Shown: one piece after another, positions 8,601 through 16,197 of the stretch
How positions within the stretch are numbered: position 1 is the first letter of the stretch
How the letters are laid out: the number at the start of each line of letters is the position of its first letter
DNA from: Kordia sp964351775
Lineage (GTDB): Bacteria; Bacteroidota; Bacteroidia; Flavobacteriales; Flavobacteriaceae
Reading direction: 5' to 3'
NCBI GenBank assembly: GCA_964351775.1
Contig: CAYGPQ010000024.1
Span: forward strand, 1 to 48,548
Length of the DNA stretch: 48,548 nt
Program-made: the position numbers and the translations under genes
Notes under the pieces: generated by a model
Seen by the model: only the letters and a program-made list of their open reading frames with translations
Databases searched by the model: none
Told to the model about the DNA's origin: nothing

Positions 8601-9379
8601 TTGAAGCGGATGACGATGACGGATTGGAAGTAGATTTAGATTACAATCGTGTCAAAATACGAACGTTCAGATTCACACCTTCGCTCATGTGGCGCGGACA
8701 ATTAGGCGGAAGCTTCCGAATAGGATTACTCTATGAAAGCAACGAAATAGAACGCACGTTAGGACGTTTCTTAGATCAAAGTTTACCAGCAAATTCAAGT
8801 TTATTTGACAAACAAGATTTCTTTGGAGCTGATGCAAAATATCATTTTGAAAATAGAGACAACAAAGCATTTCCAACAATGGGAATGGAAGTAAGTTTAG
8901 AAACAGGTTACAAAAACAATGTCAGTACTTCCAAAGGATTTGGATACATCATTCCCGAATTTTCTATCGATCACCGATTAATTTCAAGCGGGCAAGTAGT
9001 ATTAGCCACAAAATTACGGGGGCATATAAACTTTGGAGAAGGATTTGAATTTTATCAAGGTGCCACTTTAGGTGCCAATACAGGATTAAGAGGTTATAGA
9101 AACGAACGATTCACAGGAAAACGAGCGTTTGTGCAGACTACCGACATTCGTTGGAATCTTCGCAAAATAAAAACAGGATTAATGCCCGTAAACATTGGCG
9201 TTTTTGGAGGATTTGATTACGGTCGTGTTTGGATTAGCGACGATCCATCTAAAAAATGGAACACATCATTTGGTGTTGGAATTTGGGTAAATGGAGCAGA
9301 TGTGCTGACTGCAAACTTATCGTTGTTCAATTCGGATGATGGACCGCGTTTTGCATTCGGTGTTGGATTTGGATTTTAA
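5657..9379 (+). CDS. Lipoprotein with phosphoesterase, kinase-like segment and outer-membrane beta-barrel
   Basis: The 1240-aa product has a lipoprotein signal (LCFSAC, Cys31). A start at M12 (5690) would give a more classical 20-residue signal. Residues about 56-370 are a metallophosphoesterase of purple-acid-phosphatase type: GDAG (61), GDNIY (95), GNHD (137), HH (235-236) and GHEH (305). The segment about 440-700 contains MLIGDWDRHQDQW (607-619) and PRDRDQAF (636-643), which resemble the catalytic and metal-binding motifs of Fam20/CotH/HipA-like atypical kinases; this is inference. From about 895 the chain is beta-barrel-like, with GLRGYRNERF and a final FAFGVGFGF as in BamA/surface-antigen proteins. 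It probably displays phosphate-processing domains at the outer membrane. The next gene follows after 10 bp. Confidence 0.85.
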   Translation: MSIFKSIKHQPMIKSLRSLGILVLLLCFSACATFKAQYADNLEKYTFPTNKEIKHSFYLIGDAGNSPLGETAIALQLFEKELQKASKNSTAIFLGDNIYPAGLPKKSNKKRAFAQHQLDVQTGIAKDFKGNTIFIPGNHDWYSDGLDGLKRQEKYVENMLGKNTFLPEDGCPIEKIHISEDIELILIDTQWYITNWDKHPTINDDCEIKTRTKFLEEFSSLIKKARGKTTIVALHHPMYTNGSHNGQYTFKSHLSPIPVLGTLKNLVRSTSGTANVDMSNKRYNELKKRIVTLAQENDKVIFVSGHEHSLQYIMEDNLHQIVSGSGAKKSGTRNVGGGQFSYGTHGYARLDVFKDGSSYVRFYSATENKIVFETEVIRAPAPEVKTVYPKTFPKEISASIYTKEETNKSNFYKFLWGERYREQYSTPVKAPTVDLDTLFGGLKPVRMGGGNQSKSLRLEDKNGTQYVMRALRKQALRYLQAVMFKDQYIKGQFDDTATEDLLLDVFSGAHPYAPFAVGTLASAVNVYHTNPVLYYVPKQNALGKYNDNFGGELYMIEEHTSEGHDDKASFGYQNKLESTDDFLKKLHKDEDIVIDEASYIRARLFDMLIGDWDRHQDQWRWIEFKENGKKVFRPLPRDRDQAFSKMSDGFLLSAAVKIIPTARLLRKYDKDVKDVKGMNVEPYPLDMELIQQSGKDVWDAQVKMIQEGITDEVIEKAFLAFPEEVRDEAMEEIKMYLKARRENLQAISDRYYKLVNRLAVIKGTNKDDWFDIERMPNGETKVTAYRIKDGEKKDIFHERVYKKKETEEIWIYALDDDDVFHVFGSGNHLVKVRLIGGQNNDTYDIQNGKKLTFYDYKSKKSTIKTNKGTKVLTDNYETNVYDYKKLKNGTTQILPALGFNPDDGFKIGFSAVQTNYGFERNPYTSRHSYRASYYFATNGFDVGYIGEFNNVIGRWNLLLGVDFNSPNFAVNFFGFGNDTPNFEADDDDGLEVDLDYNRVKIRTFRFTPSLMWRGQLGGSFRIGLLYESNEIERTLGRFLDQSLPANSSLFDKQDFFGADAKYHFENRDNKAFPTMGMEVSLETGYKNNVSTSKGFGYIIPEFSIDHRLISSGQVVLATKLRGHINFGEGFEFYQGATLGANTGLRGYRNERFTGKRAFVQTTDIRWNLRKIKTGLMPVNIGVFGGFDYGRVWISDDPSKKWNTSFGVGIWVNGADVLTANLSLFNSDDGPRFAFGVGFGF

Positions 9380-9389
9380 TTGATTACAT

Positions 9390-10103
9390 ATGAAACTATT
9401 CAGAAACCAAAGAAGTAAGCTTTTGAAAAATAAAAAAATTGGCAACTATCTCGCGTATGCGATTGGAGAAATTATTTTAGTTGTCGTTGGAATATTGATT
9501 GCAGTTTCGCTCAATAATTGGAATCAAAATCGGAAACAACAACAACAGTTACTCAATATATATACAATTATTGCAGACGAATTAAAGAACGATCTAAAAG
9601 AAATAGAAAAAATTCAAAGTTCCTATCGTGTAACCAAACCTGTATTCACCAAAATACTAAATGATTCTGTAAGCGCCGTAGATTATGCAGTGAATCCACA
9701 ATTTACCTATATCATGATTGGGTTTCCTGAAATCACCTTCAATAAACGCGGTTACAATCAATTAACAGCGTTTAATACGGATAATTTTCAAGATAGCTTG
9801 TCTACACATATTATAGAATTTTACACAGAGCGTTTGCGTGAAATCAAGATAGACGACGATATGCGAGCTACAGACATTAAGGAGAATTATTCACATTTCA
9901 AGAAAAACCACACTTGGTGGGCAGATGTTATTTCGTTAAAACCGAGCAAAGAATTTGTAGCCTACGCGTTGACTGATCCCGATTATAAAAACAGAATTGC
10001 AACTACGTATTTCATGGCATACAACGTGTTCTTACCTGAATTAGAAACCTTCAAAAAACGAGCAGAAATTATTTTAGCAGAAATTGAAAAGCGAGAGGAA
10101 TAA
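9390..10103 (+). CDS. DUF6090 family membrane protein
   Basis: This 237-aa protein has a basic N-terminus and one membrane helix at about 22-42, in the characteristic IGEIILVVVGILIAVSLNNWN stretch of DUF6090 proteins in Bacteroidota. The remaining ~190 residues are helical, probably periplasmic, and carry no catalytic motif. Function is unknown in the family. It starts 10 bp after the phosphoesterase-barrel gene and is probably co-transcribed with it, so it may assist that protein in the envelope. Confidence 0.82.
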   Translation: MKLFRNQRSKLLKNKKIGNYLAYAIGEIILVVVGILIAVSLNNWNQNRKQQQQLLNIYTIIADELKNDLKEIEKIQSSYRVTKPVFTKILNDSVSAVDYAVNPQFTYIMIGFPEITFNKRGYNQLTAFNTDNFQDSLSTHIIEFYTERLREIKIDDDMRATDIKENYSHFKKNHTWWADVISLKPSKEFVAYALTDPDYKNRIATTYFMAYNVFLPELETFKKRAEIILAEIEKREE

Positions 10104-10205
10104 CGTTTTAACCGCTCATCATATTCAATTTTCCGTTTATCATATTTTATACTGTACCGATATAAAAACAAACTACTTTTACATCGTAATCAAAAAACAA
10201 CAGAC

Positions 10206-11606
10206 ATGCAATTCGTTACAATATTCAAAATCATTTTTAGATTAGCGTTCTTTTTAGGAACGCTCACTGCTTCGGCACAAGACATTTCAGGAACGTGGAA
10301 AGGAGATTTAAAAGTACAAGGAATGGAACTTCCATTAGCTTTCAACATTTCACAAACTGATGGAACATTTACCGCAACTTTAGACAGTCCGCAACAAAAC
10401 GCATTCGGAATTCCAATTGACAAAACTACGTTTGTAGAAAACAAATTGACCATTACGCAAAGTCAAATGGGAATGGAATACACCGCAACGTATACTGATG
10501 GAACTTTTAAAGGTACTTTCAAACAAGCTGGACAAGTATTTCCTTTAGACTTAACAAAGGGAGAAAAGGTTGTGAAAAAAGACAAACCACAAGAACCTAA
10601 AAAACCGTATCCGTACGCTTCTGAAGAGGTTACTTTTGAAAATGCAAACGCCAATAATATTAAATTTGCAGGAACATTAACGTTGCCAAAAGATGTGAAA
10701 AATCCGCCAGTAGCGATTCTTATTACTGGTTCTGGGCCACAAAATCGCGATCAAGAATTATTAGGACACAAAACATTCTTAGTATTATCTGATCATTTAA
10801 CACGACAAGGAATTGCCGTACTGCGTTATGACGATAGAGGAACCGCAAAATCAGAAGGCGACTTTTCAGTAGCAACTTCTTTTGACTTTGCATCCGATGT
10901 AGAAGCAGCCATGGCATATTTACAAACAAGAAGTGATGTTGTAGATGTAAACAAAATTGGATTGGTTGGACACAGTGAAGGCGGATTGATTGCTCCAATT
11001 GTAGCTGCCAAAAACAAAAATGTAGCGTTCTGTGTATTACTTGCTGGTCCAGGAGTTTCAGGAAGAGTAATTTTACAAACACAAAGTAAAAGAGCCGCTG
11101 AATTAGAAGGAATTCCAGCCGAAGATGTCGCAACTTCCCAAGCAATCGCTGTAAAAATATATGATATTCTAGGAAATTACAAAGGAGATACTTCCAACAA
11201 ACAACTGCTAGAATTATTTGAGGAAATGAAAACAAAAATGACTTCTGAGAGAGCAAAGGCAGAACTTACGGATGCAGCAATCAAATCACAAGTTAAAATG
11301 ATGACAACTCCATGGATGTTAACATTCATTGGATACGATCCGCAAGCTTCCTTACAAAAAGTAACTTGCCCAGTATTAGCCATAAACGGTGAAAAAGACT
11401 TTCAAGTATTACCAAAACTAAATTTGGATGCCATTGAAAAAGGATTGAAGCATAACAAGGATGTCACTATCAAACAATTTAAAGACTTAAATCACTTATT
11501 TCAAACTTCTGAAACGGGCGCTTTAAGCGAATATGCTGAAATAGAAGAAACATTTGCGCCCGTAGCATTAAACTATGTTTCTGCTTGGATCAACAAAAGA
11601 TTTTAA
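10206..11606 (+). CDS. Secreted alpha/beta hydrolase (esterase/peptidase-like)
   Basis: The 466-aa protein has an N-terminal signal peptide ending near TASAQ (residue 25). Residues about 26-118 form a beta-rich lipocalin-like domain (ISGTWKGDLKV). From about 140 an alpha/beta hydrolase fold follows, with the nucleophile elbow GHSEGG (S257), acid D398 in NGEKDF and H430 in LNHLF forming a complete triad; ITGSGPQNRD (173-182) fits the oxyanion region. It likely hydrolyses an ester or amide in the periplasm or outside the cell; the substrate cannot be read. It appears monocistronic, with a strong terminator at 11621-11656. Confidence 0.88.
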   Translation: MQFVTIFKIIFRLAFFLGTLTASAQDISGTWKGDLKVQGMELPLAFNISQTDGTFTATLDSPQQNAFGIPIDKTTFVENKLTITQSQMGMEYTATYTDGTFKGTFKQAGQVFPLDLTKGEKVVKKDKPQEPKKPYPYASEEVTFENANANNIKFAGTLTLPKDVKNPPVAILITGSGPQNRDQELLGHKTFLVLSDHLTRQGIAVLRYDDRGTAKSEGDFSVATSFDFASDVEAAMAYLQTRSDVVDVNKIGLVGHSEGGLIAPIVAAKNKNVAFCVLLAGPGVSGRVILQTQSKRAAELEGIPAEDVATSQAIAVKIYDILGNYKGDTSNKQLLELFEEMKTKMTSERAKAELTDAAIKSQVKMMTTPWMLTFIGYDPQASLQKVTCPVLAINGEKDFQVLPKLNLDAIEKGLKHNKDVTIKQFKDLNHLFQTSETGALSEYAEIEETFAPVALNYVSAWINKRF

Positions 11607-11620
11607 TCATCAATCAATAA

Positions 11621-11656
11621 AAAATGCGCTTTTTCAAGTTTGAGAAAGTGCATTTT
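11621..11656 (+). terminator. Strong hairpin terminator after the hydrolase
   Basis: AAAATGCGCTTTTTCA (11621-11636) pairs with TGAGAAAGTGCATTTT (11641-11656) over 16 bp with two G-T wobbles and an AGTT loop. The right arm ends in TTTT. It covers the ATG at 11624 of the longest histidine-kinase frame, which argues that this upstream ATG is not used. Confidence 0.8.
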
Positions 11657-11683
11657 AATATTTTAGACACTAATTCATTACAT

Positions 11684-12745
11684 ATGGCTGTTTCTAAAAA
11701 CGTAAATGCAATCTTATTTTGGGTGTTTCAATTTATAGGTTGGGGATTTTTAACCACAACCAATGTTTGGGCAAAAGCTTTTGTGGTTTCCAAAGATAAA
11801 AGTCAACCTGTTTACTTTCTCTTTGAAGGTTTGGTGTTTATTATCTTGGGAATTGGATTGACAACGTTTTTTAGAAACTACTTAAAACGTATCAAATTTA
11901 TTGAAAATCAAACCCGAAAAAACTACCTAAAAGTCATCGCTGTTTTCTTTACAATGTCTTTGGTATTTTCGTTGACACTTATTCTGCTCAGTTCGTTGAT
12001 GTTTGCCTCTATCAATGAAAGAGCAATAGAAATGTCAATATTAGCCGTAATTTCAACAATAATTAATGTTACATTATTTTTATTTTTCTGGACGCTTATT
12101 TATGTTGCAATAAAATCAGTAGCGCGTATGCAACGTATTAAAATGGATCGTTTACAATTAGAAGCTTCACTGAAAGAATCACAATTAAATACGCTCAAGG
12201 GACAATTGAATCCGCACTTTATGTTCAATAGTTTAAACAATATTCGTGGGTTAATGTTAGAAGATGTAGAGAAAGCGAGAGATATGCTCACACGACTTTC
12301 CGAAATGTTGCGCTATTCGTTAAACATGAACAACGTCAATGCAATTTCGATTGAAGAAGAACTCGAAATAGTAAATAATTATATTGCATTATCCAAAATA
12401 CAATTGGAAGATCGACTAGAATTTCAACAAGAAATAAAACAAGCACTCACACAAATAAAAATTCCGCCAATGGTATTGCAAATGTTGGTAGAAAACGCCA
12501 TTAAACATGGAATTTCTAATCAAAAAGATGGAGGAAAAATTACATTGATTGTCACGGATGATAACGAAAAAATTATCCTGCAAGTAAACAACACGGGAAC
12601 ATTAAACACCCACACAGATTCTACCCGAATTGGCCTAGATAACATTAAAAAACGTTTGGAATTATTGTATGGAGATACGGCGCAATTTACGCTGAAAGAA
12701 GTTGAAAATGAAGTACACGCCATCATTCAAATACCCGTAGTGTAA
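11684..12745 (+). CDS. LytS-type membrane sensor histidine kinase
   Basis: The frame is open from 11624, but that ATG lies inside a terminator hairpin, so the start is placed at ATG 11684 (MAVSKNVNAILFW), giving 353 aa. Four hydrophobic segments (about 10-26, 46-62, 82-106, 117-145) form the membrane sensor. The kinase core is the LytS/YehU type: QLNPHFMFNSLNN with phospho-acceptor H178, then the ATP-binding N-box VENAIKHG (N271) and GLDNIKKRL. It should autophosphorylate and pass phosphate to the LytTR regulator, whose ATG follows 2 bp after its stop. The signal sensed is unknown. Confidence 0.93.
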   Translation: MAVSKNVNAILFWVFQFIGWGFLTTTNVWAKAFVVSKDKSQPVYFLFEGLVFIILGIGLTTFFRNYLKRIKFIENQTRKNYLKVIAVFFTMSLVFSLTLILLSSLMFASINERAIEMSILAVISTIINVTLFLFFWTLIYVAIKSVARMQRIKMDRLQLEASLKESQLNTLKGQLNPHFMFNSLNNIRGLMLEDVEKARDMLTRLSEMLRYSLNMNNVNAISIEEELEIVNNYIALSKIQLEDRLEFQQEIKQALTQIKIPPMVLQMLVENAIKHGISNQKDGGKITLIVTDDNEKIILQVNNTGTLNTHTDSTRIGLDNIKKRLELLYGDTAQFTLKEVENEVHAIIQIPVV

Positions 12746-12747
12746 TT

Positions 12748-13470
12748 ATGGAAAATATCACAGCAATCATTGTAGAAGATTCTCGCTTGGCGCGAAATGA
12801 ATTAAAAGAACTCTTAAAAAAGCATCCGAAAATTGAATTGGTGGGAGAAGCCGAAAATGTTGACAACGCCTACGAACTGATCAATGAAACACAACCGAAA
12901 GTATTATTCTTAGACATTAATATGCCTGAAAAAAACGGTTTTGAACTCTTGGAAATGCTAGAAAATGTTCCGCTAACTATTTTTACAACGGCGTATGATG
13001 AATATGCGATTAAATCGTTTGAATACAATGCGTTTGATTACTTACTAAAACCCATCAATCAAGATCGATTTTCCAAAACAATAGAAAAAGTCATTGCTAC
13101 GATTGATAAAGAAACAACTGATGAAAAACCATTTGAGTTGCACCGTCAAATCTTCATCAAAGAAGGTGAAAACTGTTGGTTGATTAAAATTTCTGAAATT
13201 TCAGTATTCGAAATTGTCGGAAACTATACGCGTGTATACTTTGAAGATAATAAACCGTTAATCTACAAATCGCTCAATCAAATAGAAGCGAAATTACCAG
13301 AAGCGACTTTTTTTAGAGCCAATCGACAACAAATTATCAACCTCAATCATGTAGATAAAGTCATTCCGTGGTTTAATGGAAAGCTAAAAGTAACCATCAA
13401 AAATTCAACGCAAGAAATAGAAGTTTCCCGAAGACAATCGTATAAATTCAAAGAAATATTTGGGTTTTAA
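12748..13470 (+). CDS. LytTR-family response regulator
   Basis: The 240-aa protein has a receiver domain (about 4-120) with acidic pair E10/D11, phospho-acceptor D56 in LFLDINMP, T80/T81 and K101 in LLKP. A LytTR DNA-binding domain (about 135-238) follows, with IFEIVGNYTRVY-like and FFRANRQQIINLNHV signatures. It is the cognate partner of the LytS-type kinase just upstream, forming a two-gene operon. LytTR regulators commonly control exported or cell-surface functions, but the target promoters are not identifiable here. Confidence 0.95.
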   Translation: MENITAIIVEDSRLARNELKELLKKHPKIELVGEAENVDNAYELINETQPKVLFLDINMPEKNGFELLEMLENVPLTIFTTAYDEYAIKSFEYNAFDYLLKPINQDRFSKTIEKVIATIDKETTDEKPFELHRQIFIKEGENCWLIKISEISVFEIVGNYTRVYFEDNKPLIYKSLNQIEAKLPEATFFRANRQQIINLNHVDKVIPWFNGKLKVTIKNSTQEIEVSRRQSYKFKEIFGF

Positions 13471-13614
13471 ACAAAAAAAGACTGCTTTTCTGTATAATCC
13501 CTCCTTCGCTTACGGCAAACACAAAATATTCCAACACGGAATAATTCTGTGCTATCAATCTGTGATGATAACCAGCTTCAAAAGGAATAGAAGGAATATC
13601 GTATACTATTAAAA

Positions 13615-14355
13615 TTATGTTTTATCAAGATGCGTTTTAGAAGAATCATTTGTTGAATCGGTAATTCCTTGTAATTCTTCTTCGGTCAAATGACGCCATT
13701 GTCCAACAGGAACATCCAACAAAATGTGCATAATGCGCGTACGTTTTAGCTTGACAACATTATAGTCTAAATACTCGCACATTCTACGAATTTGACGGTT
13801 TAAACCTTGTGTCAACACAATCGTAAAGGTATATTTTGTAAGCTGTTCCACTTTACATCTTCGTGTAAGCGTTCCTAAAATTGGAATTCCATCGCCCATT
13901 TTTTGGATAAAATCAGCCGTAAGCGGACGATTCACCGTCACTTCATATGCTTTCTCGTGATTATTTCGCGCGCGCAAAATTTTATTGACAATATCGCCAT
14001 CACTTGTTAATAAAATCAAGCCTTCACTGGGTTTGTCTAAACGTCCAATAGGAAAAATTCGCGTTGGATAATTGATATAATCAATAATATTATCTTTCTC
14101 CACTTTTGTATCTGTAGTACACACAATTCCGACGGGTTTATTGAATGCCAAATACACCTGTTTTTCTTTTGAATCAGAAATCAACTTGCCATCAACGCGT
14201 ACTTCATCGCCAGGCGCAATTTTTGTACCCATTTCAGGAACAACGCCGTTAATAGTAACGCGTCGTTGTTCAATCAATTTATCAGCTGCTCTGCGTGAAC
14301 AGTAGCCAGCTTCACTTAAAAACTTGTTGATTCTTGTCAATTGTAATTTGCTCAT
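13615..14355 (-). CDS. rluF: 23S rRNA pseudouridine synthase RluF
   Basis: The 246-aa protein has an N-terminal S4 RNA-binding domain (TRINKFLSEAGYCSRRAADKL) and an RsuA-type pseudouridine synthase domain. The catalytic aspartate is D107 in GRLDKPSEGL. ALNKPVGIV-like (about 69-78), NNHEKAYEVTV, GIPILGT and QGLNRQIRRMCEYLDY match E. coli RluF closely, more so than RluB or RluE. It converts uridine 2604 (E. coli numbering) in 23S rRNA to pseudouridine. The C-terminus is short and Ser/Asp-rich, without the long basic tail of E. coli RluF. Confidence 0.9.
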   Translation of the reverse strand: MSKLQLTRINKFLSEAGYCSRRAADKLIEQRRVTINGVVPEMGTKIAPGDEVRVDGKLISDSKEKQVYLAFNKPVGIVCTTDTKVEKDNIIDYINYPTRIFPIGRLDKPSEGLILLTSDGDIVNKILRARNNHEKAYEVTVNRPLTADFIQKMGDGIPILGTLTRRCKVEQLTKYTFTIVLTQGLNRQIRRMCEYLDYNVVKLKRTRIMHILLDVPVGQWRHLTEEELQGITDSTNDSSKTHLDKT

Positions 14356-14374
14356 TTAAAATCCTTTCAGTTTG

Positions 14375-14400
14375 CAAATTTAAGGAAAATAAATAGCCAA
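14375..14400 (-). promoter_or_regulatory. Promoter for rluF
   Basis: On the minus strand an exact -7 box TAAATTTG (14382-14375) is preceded by TTG (14400-14398) with a 15-bp spacer, slightly shorter than usual. It lies 19 bp before the ATG. Confidence 0.45.
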
Positions 14401-14422
14401 TACTTTTATATACAAAGAAGTT

Positions 14423-15058
14423 CTAATGATTCTCAATAAAATCTTTTAATTGCTGTACATCACCATTAAACAAATCGTAATCGTTTGCGGTATCTCCAAT
14501 TTTATAATTGTCTGATTGTTGCCACAAAACCCATTCAGTTCCTGCCCAAGCCCCAGGCATTGTTGGTGTTGTATGCGTTGTATAATTGGCTATCCAAAGT
14601 GGATATTTTGCAAAACGTGGATCTGTAAGATATGAATTTCCAATATTTACGTCCGTATAAATCATGGGAACTCGATTGTATTTTTGTTCTAAAATATCTA
14701 AGAATGTTAACAAATCAGCTATAATTTGATCTTTTGGTTGCGTTCCAACAATACTTCCTTCCTCAAAATCTACAATGGGTGAAAAGGCAGTTGTAGGCAA
14801 ATCGCCCAACGCATTTAAAAAGTTTTGCGCTTGTGGTTGCGGCGCGTCGTTCGTTCTGTAAAAATGATAGGCACCTTTGATAAAACCTTGTTGTGTAATG
14901 GTATTCCAGTTTTCGGTAAAGTTCGGGTCTGTATAGGTAATTCCTTCGGTAGCTTTACAAATCACAAAATTCAAATCAGTATTGCTTGTTGAAATAGTAG
15001 TGATTTCGTGTCCTTGAAATTTAGAAATATCAATTCCTTTTGTTTGTGCTGACATCAT
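14423..15058 (-). CDS. GH25 (Chalaropsis-type) lysozyme-like muramidase
   Basis: The 211-aa protein is one complete GH25 domain: GIDISKFQG at the start (D10), FVICKATEG, GAYHFYR, catalytic D97-F-E99 in PIVDFEE, PLWIANY and WVLWQQS near the end. GH25 enzymes cleave the beta-1,4 bond between MurNAc and GlcNAc in peptidoglycan. There is no signal peptide or membrane segment before the fold, so the exit route is unclear; it could be released by lysis or exported by a non-Sec route. It follows rluF's upstream region and is probably transcribed alone. The start MM leaves one residue of doubt. Confidence 0.92.
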   Translation of the reverse strand: MMSAQTKGIDISKFQGHEITTISTSNTDLNFVICKATEGITYTDPNFTENWNTITQQGFIKGAYHFYRTNDAPQPQAQNFLNALGDLPTTAFSPIVDFEEGSIVGTQPKDQIIADLLTFLDILEQKYNRVPMIYTDVNIGNSYLTDPRFAKYPLWIANYTTHTTPTMPGAWAGTEWVLWQQSDNYKIGDTANDYDLFNGDVQQLKDFIENH

Positions 15059-15135
15059 AGTAGATTTGGTTTTTTAATAGTTTTTTAGCGGTAACTAAGT
15101 TACAGAAAAATATAGTTAAAATCAGAAATTAAGGC

Positions 15136-15993
15136 TTAATCAAGTGTAAATGCGTATAAATTTCGCCCTTTTCCATGAGATCTTTCATCTGTAATATACA
15201 CAGTGGTATTATCTTTAAAACAAATACCTTCTTTTTGTGAGGTATGACCTAAATCGAATTTTGTCATTTTTCCACTTAAAAAATCATCGTCTTTAAAATC
15301 GGTAAACTGCCAAACAGTAGCATGCGAAAGTAGTACAACTTTCTTTCCATCTGGACTTATGGCGGCAGAAGTAATCCAACATTCCAAATCATCACAGGTA
15401 GTATAAGTACTGATAAATTCAGCTTCGTGTGTTCCCGGCGTTGCAGGAATTTTATACAAATCAGTACGTCCGTAAGCCTTCTTTACACGGCTTTTTGTGA
15501 ACATATATAAATATCCATTATAATGAAAAAATGATTCTATATCAAAATGCCGATCTTTCTTTTTCGGTGGAAATTTCTTTTGATTGGGAAATGAAAACTC
15601 AATAACTTCAGGAACAATACTTTTTTTAGTTGCAATATCAGTTGCTGCAAGCTTATACACTTTCAACTGTTTTCGATCATTATTATTATTTCCAAAATCG
15701 CCGATATAGATATTTCCTAAGGAATCTTTCGTGACATCTTCCCAATCTTCATTTCTTCCTTCAATATAAAGTGTCTTTGAAATATAACCTTTCACATTTA
15801 CCAAATACATTCTTGGATAATTTCCACCATCATTCACCATCCAAAAATTAGCTGAATTTGGAATGCTCTCAACACCAGAAACTTCTTTTAAATCACTCGG
15901 TAATTTGGCAACATAGTTGAGTTGTCCATAATTTACAGTGCAATTCGTACATAATAAAATAAAAGCGAGTTGTTTCAGAAATTGAAGTTTCAT
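15136..15993 (-). CDS. Secreted beta-propeller-like protein (SdiA-regulated/YjiK-like)
   Basis: The frame is open to 16053, but ATG 15993 begins a proper signal peptide (MKLQFLKQLAFILLC), so it is chosen (285 aa). The mature part has repeated blade-like segments: KEVSGVESIP, WMVNDGGN, WEDVTKDSLGNIYIGDFGNN, FDIESFFHYNGYLYMFTKS and ISPDGKKVVLL. These resemble SdiA-regulated/YjiK-type or NHL-like propellers. No catalytic residues are evident. The cysteine near residue 17 has Asn before it and is a poor lipobox, so periplasmic or secreted is more likely than lipid-anchored. It is divergent from the flavoprotein gene. Confidence 0.7.
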   Translation of the reverse strand: MKLQFLKQLAFILLCTNCTVNYGQLNYVAKLPSDLKEVSGVESIPNSANFWMVNDGGNYPRMYLVNVKGYISKTLYIEGRNEDWEDVTKDSLGNIYIGDFGNNNNDRKQLKVYKLAATDIATKKSIVPEVIEFSFPNQKKFPPKKKDRHFDIESFFHYNGYLYMFTKSRVKKAYGRTDLYKIPATPGTHEAEFISTYTTCDDLECWITSAAISPDGKKVVLLSHATVWQFTDFKDDDFLSGKMTKFDLGHTSQKEGICFKDNTTVYITDERSHGKGRNLYAFTLD

Positions 15994-16148
15994 TAAAATG
16001 TGTTTTTTCAAAAATAAAGCTTTCCATACAGAAGATGAAACTTTACGAATCAATTAAGAAGAGTTTAAGATTTTATAAAGTTATAAATGCTAAATGTTGA
16101 ATTTTAAATTAAAAAACGTTCCTTTTAAAGTCTTGAATCTTGGTTCTA

Positions 16149-16179
16149 TTGTCTTTGCTCTTTTTAAACACTACATTTA
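16149..16179 (+). promoter_or_regulatory. Promoter for the flavoprotein gene
   Basis: TTG (16149-16151), a 20-bp spacer and TACATTTA (16172-16179) fit TTG-N17-23-TAnnTTTG with only the final base different. It is 18 bp before the ATG. Confidence 0.5.
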
Positions 16180-16197
16180 CACCTTCAAACAACACAC

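Noticed and set aside
10723..11256. 177-aa minus-strand frame inside the alpha/beta hydrolase gene
   Set aside because: It is antisense to a gene with an intact catalytic triad and its translation is Leu/Phe/His-rich without domain features.
13471..13614. Terminator between the LytTR regulator and rluF
   Set aside because: Only a 6-bp TATTCC/GGAATA stem without a T-tract is present.
15091..15103. GTAACTAAGTTAC inverted repeat upstream of the GH25 gene as an operator
   Set aside because: A single short palindrome in AT-rich DNA with no second copy is not enough evidence.
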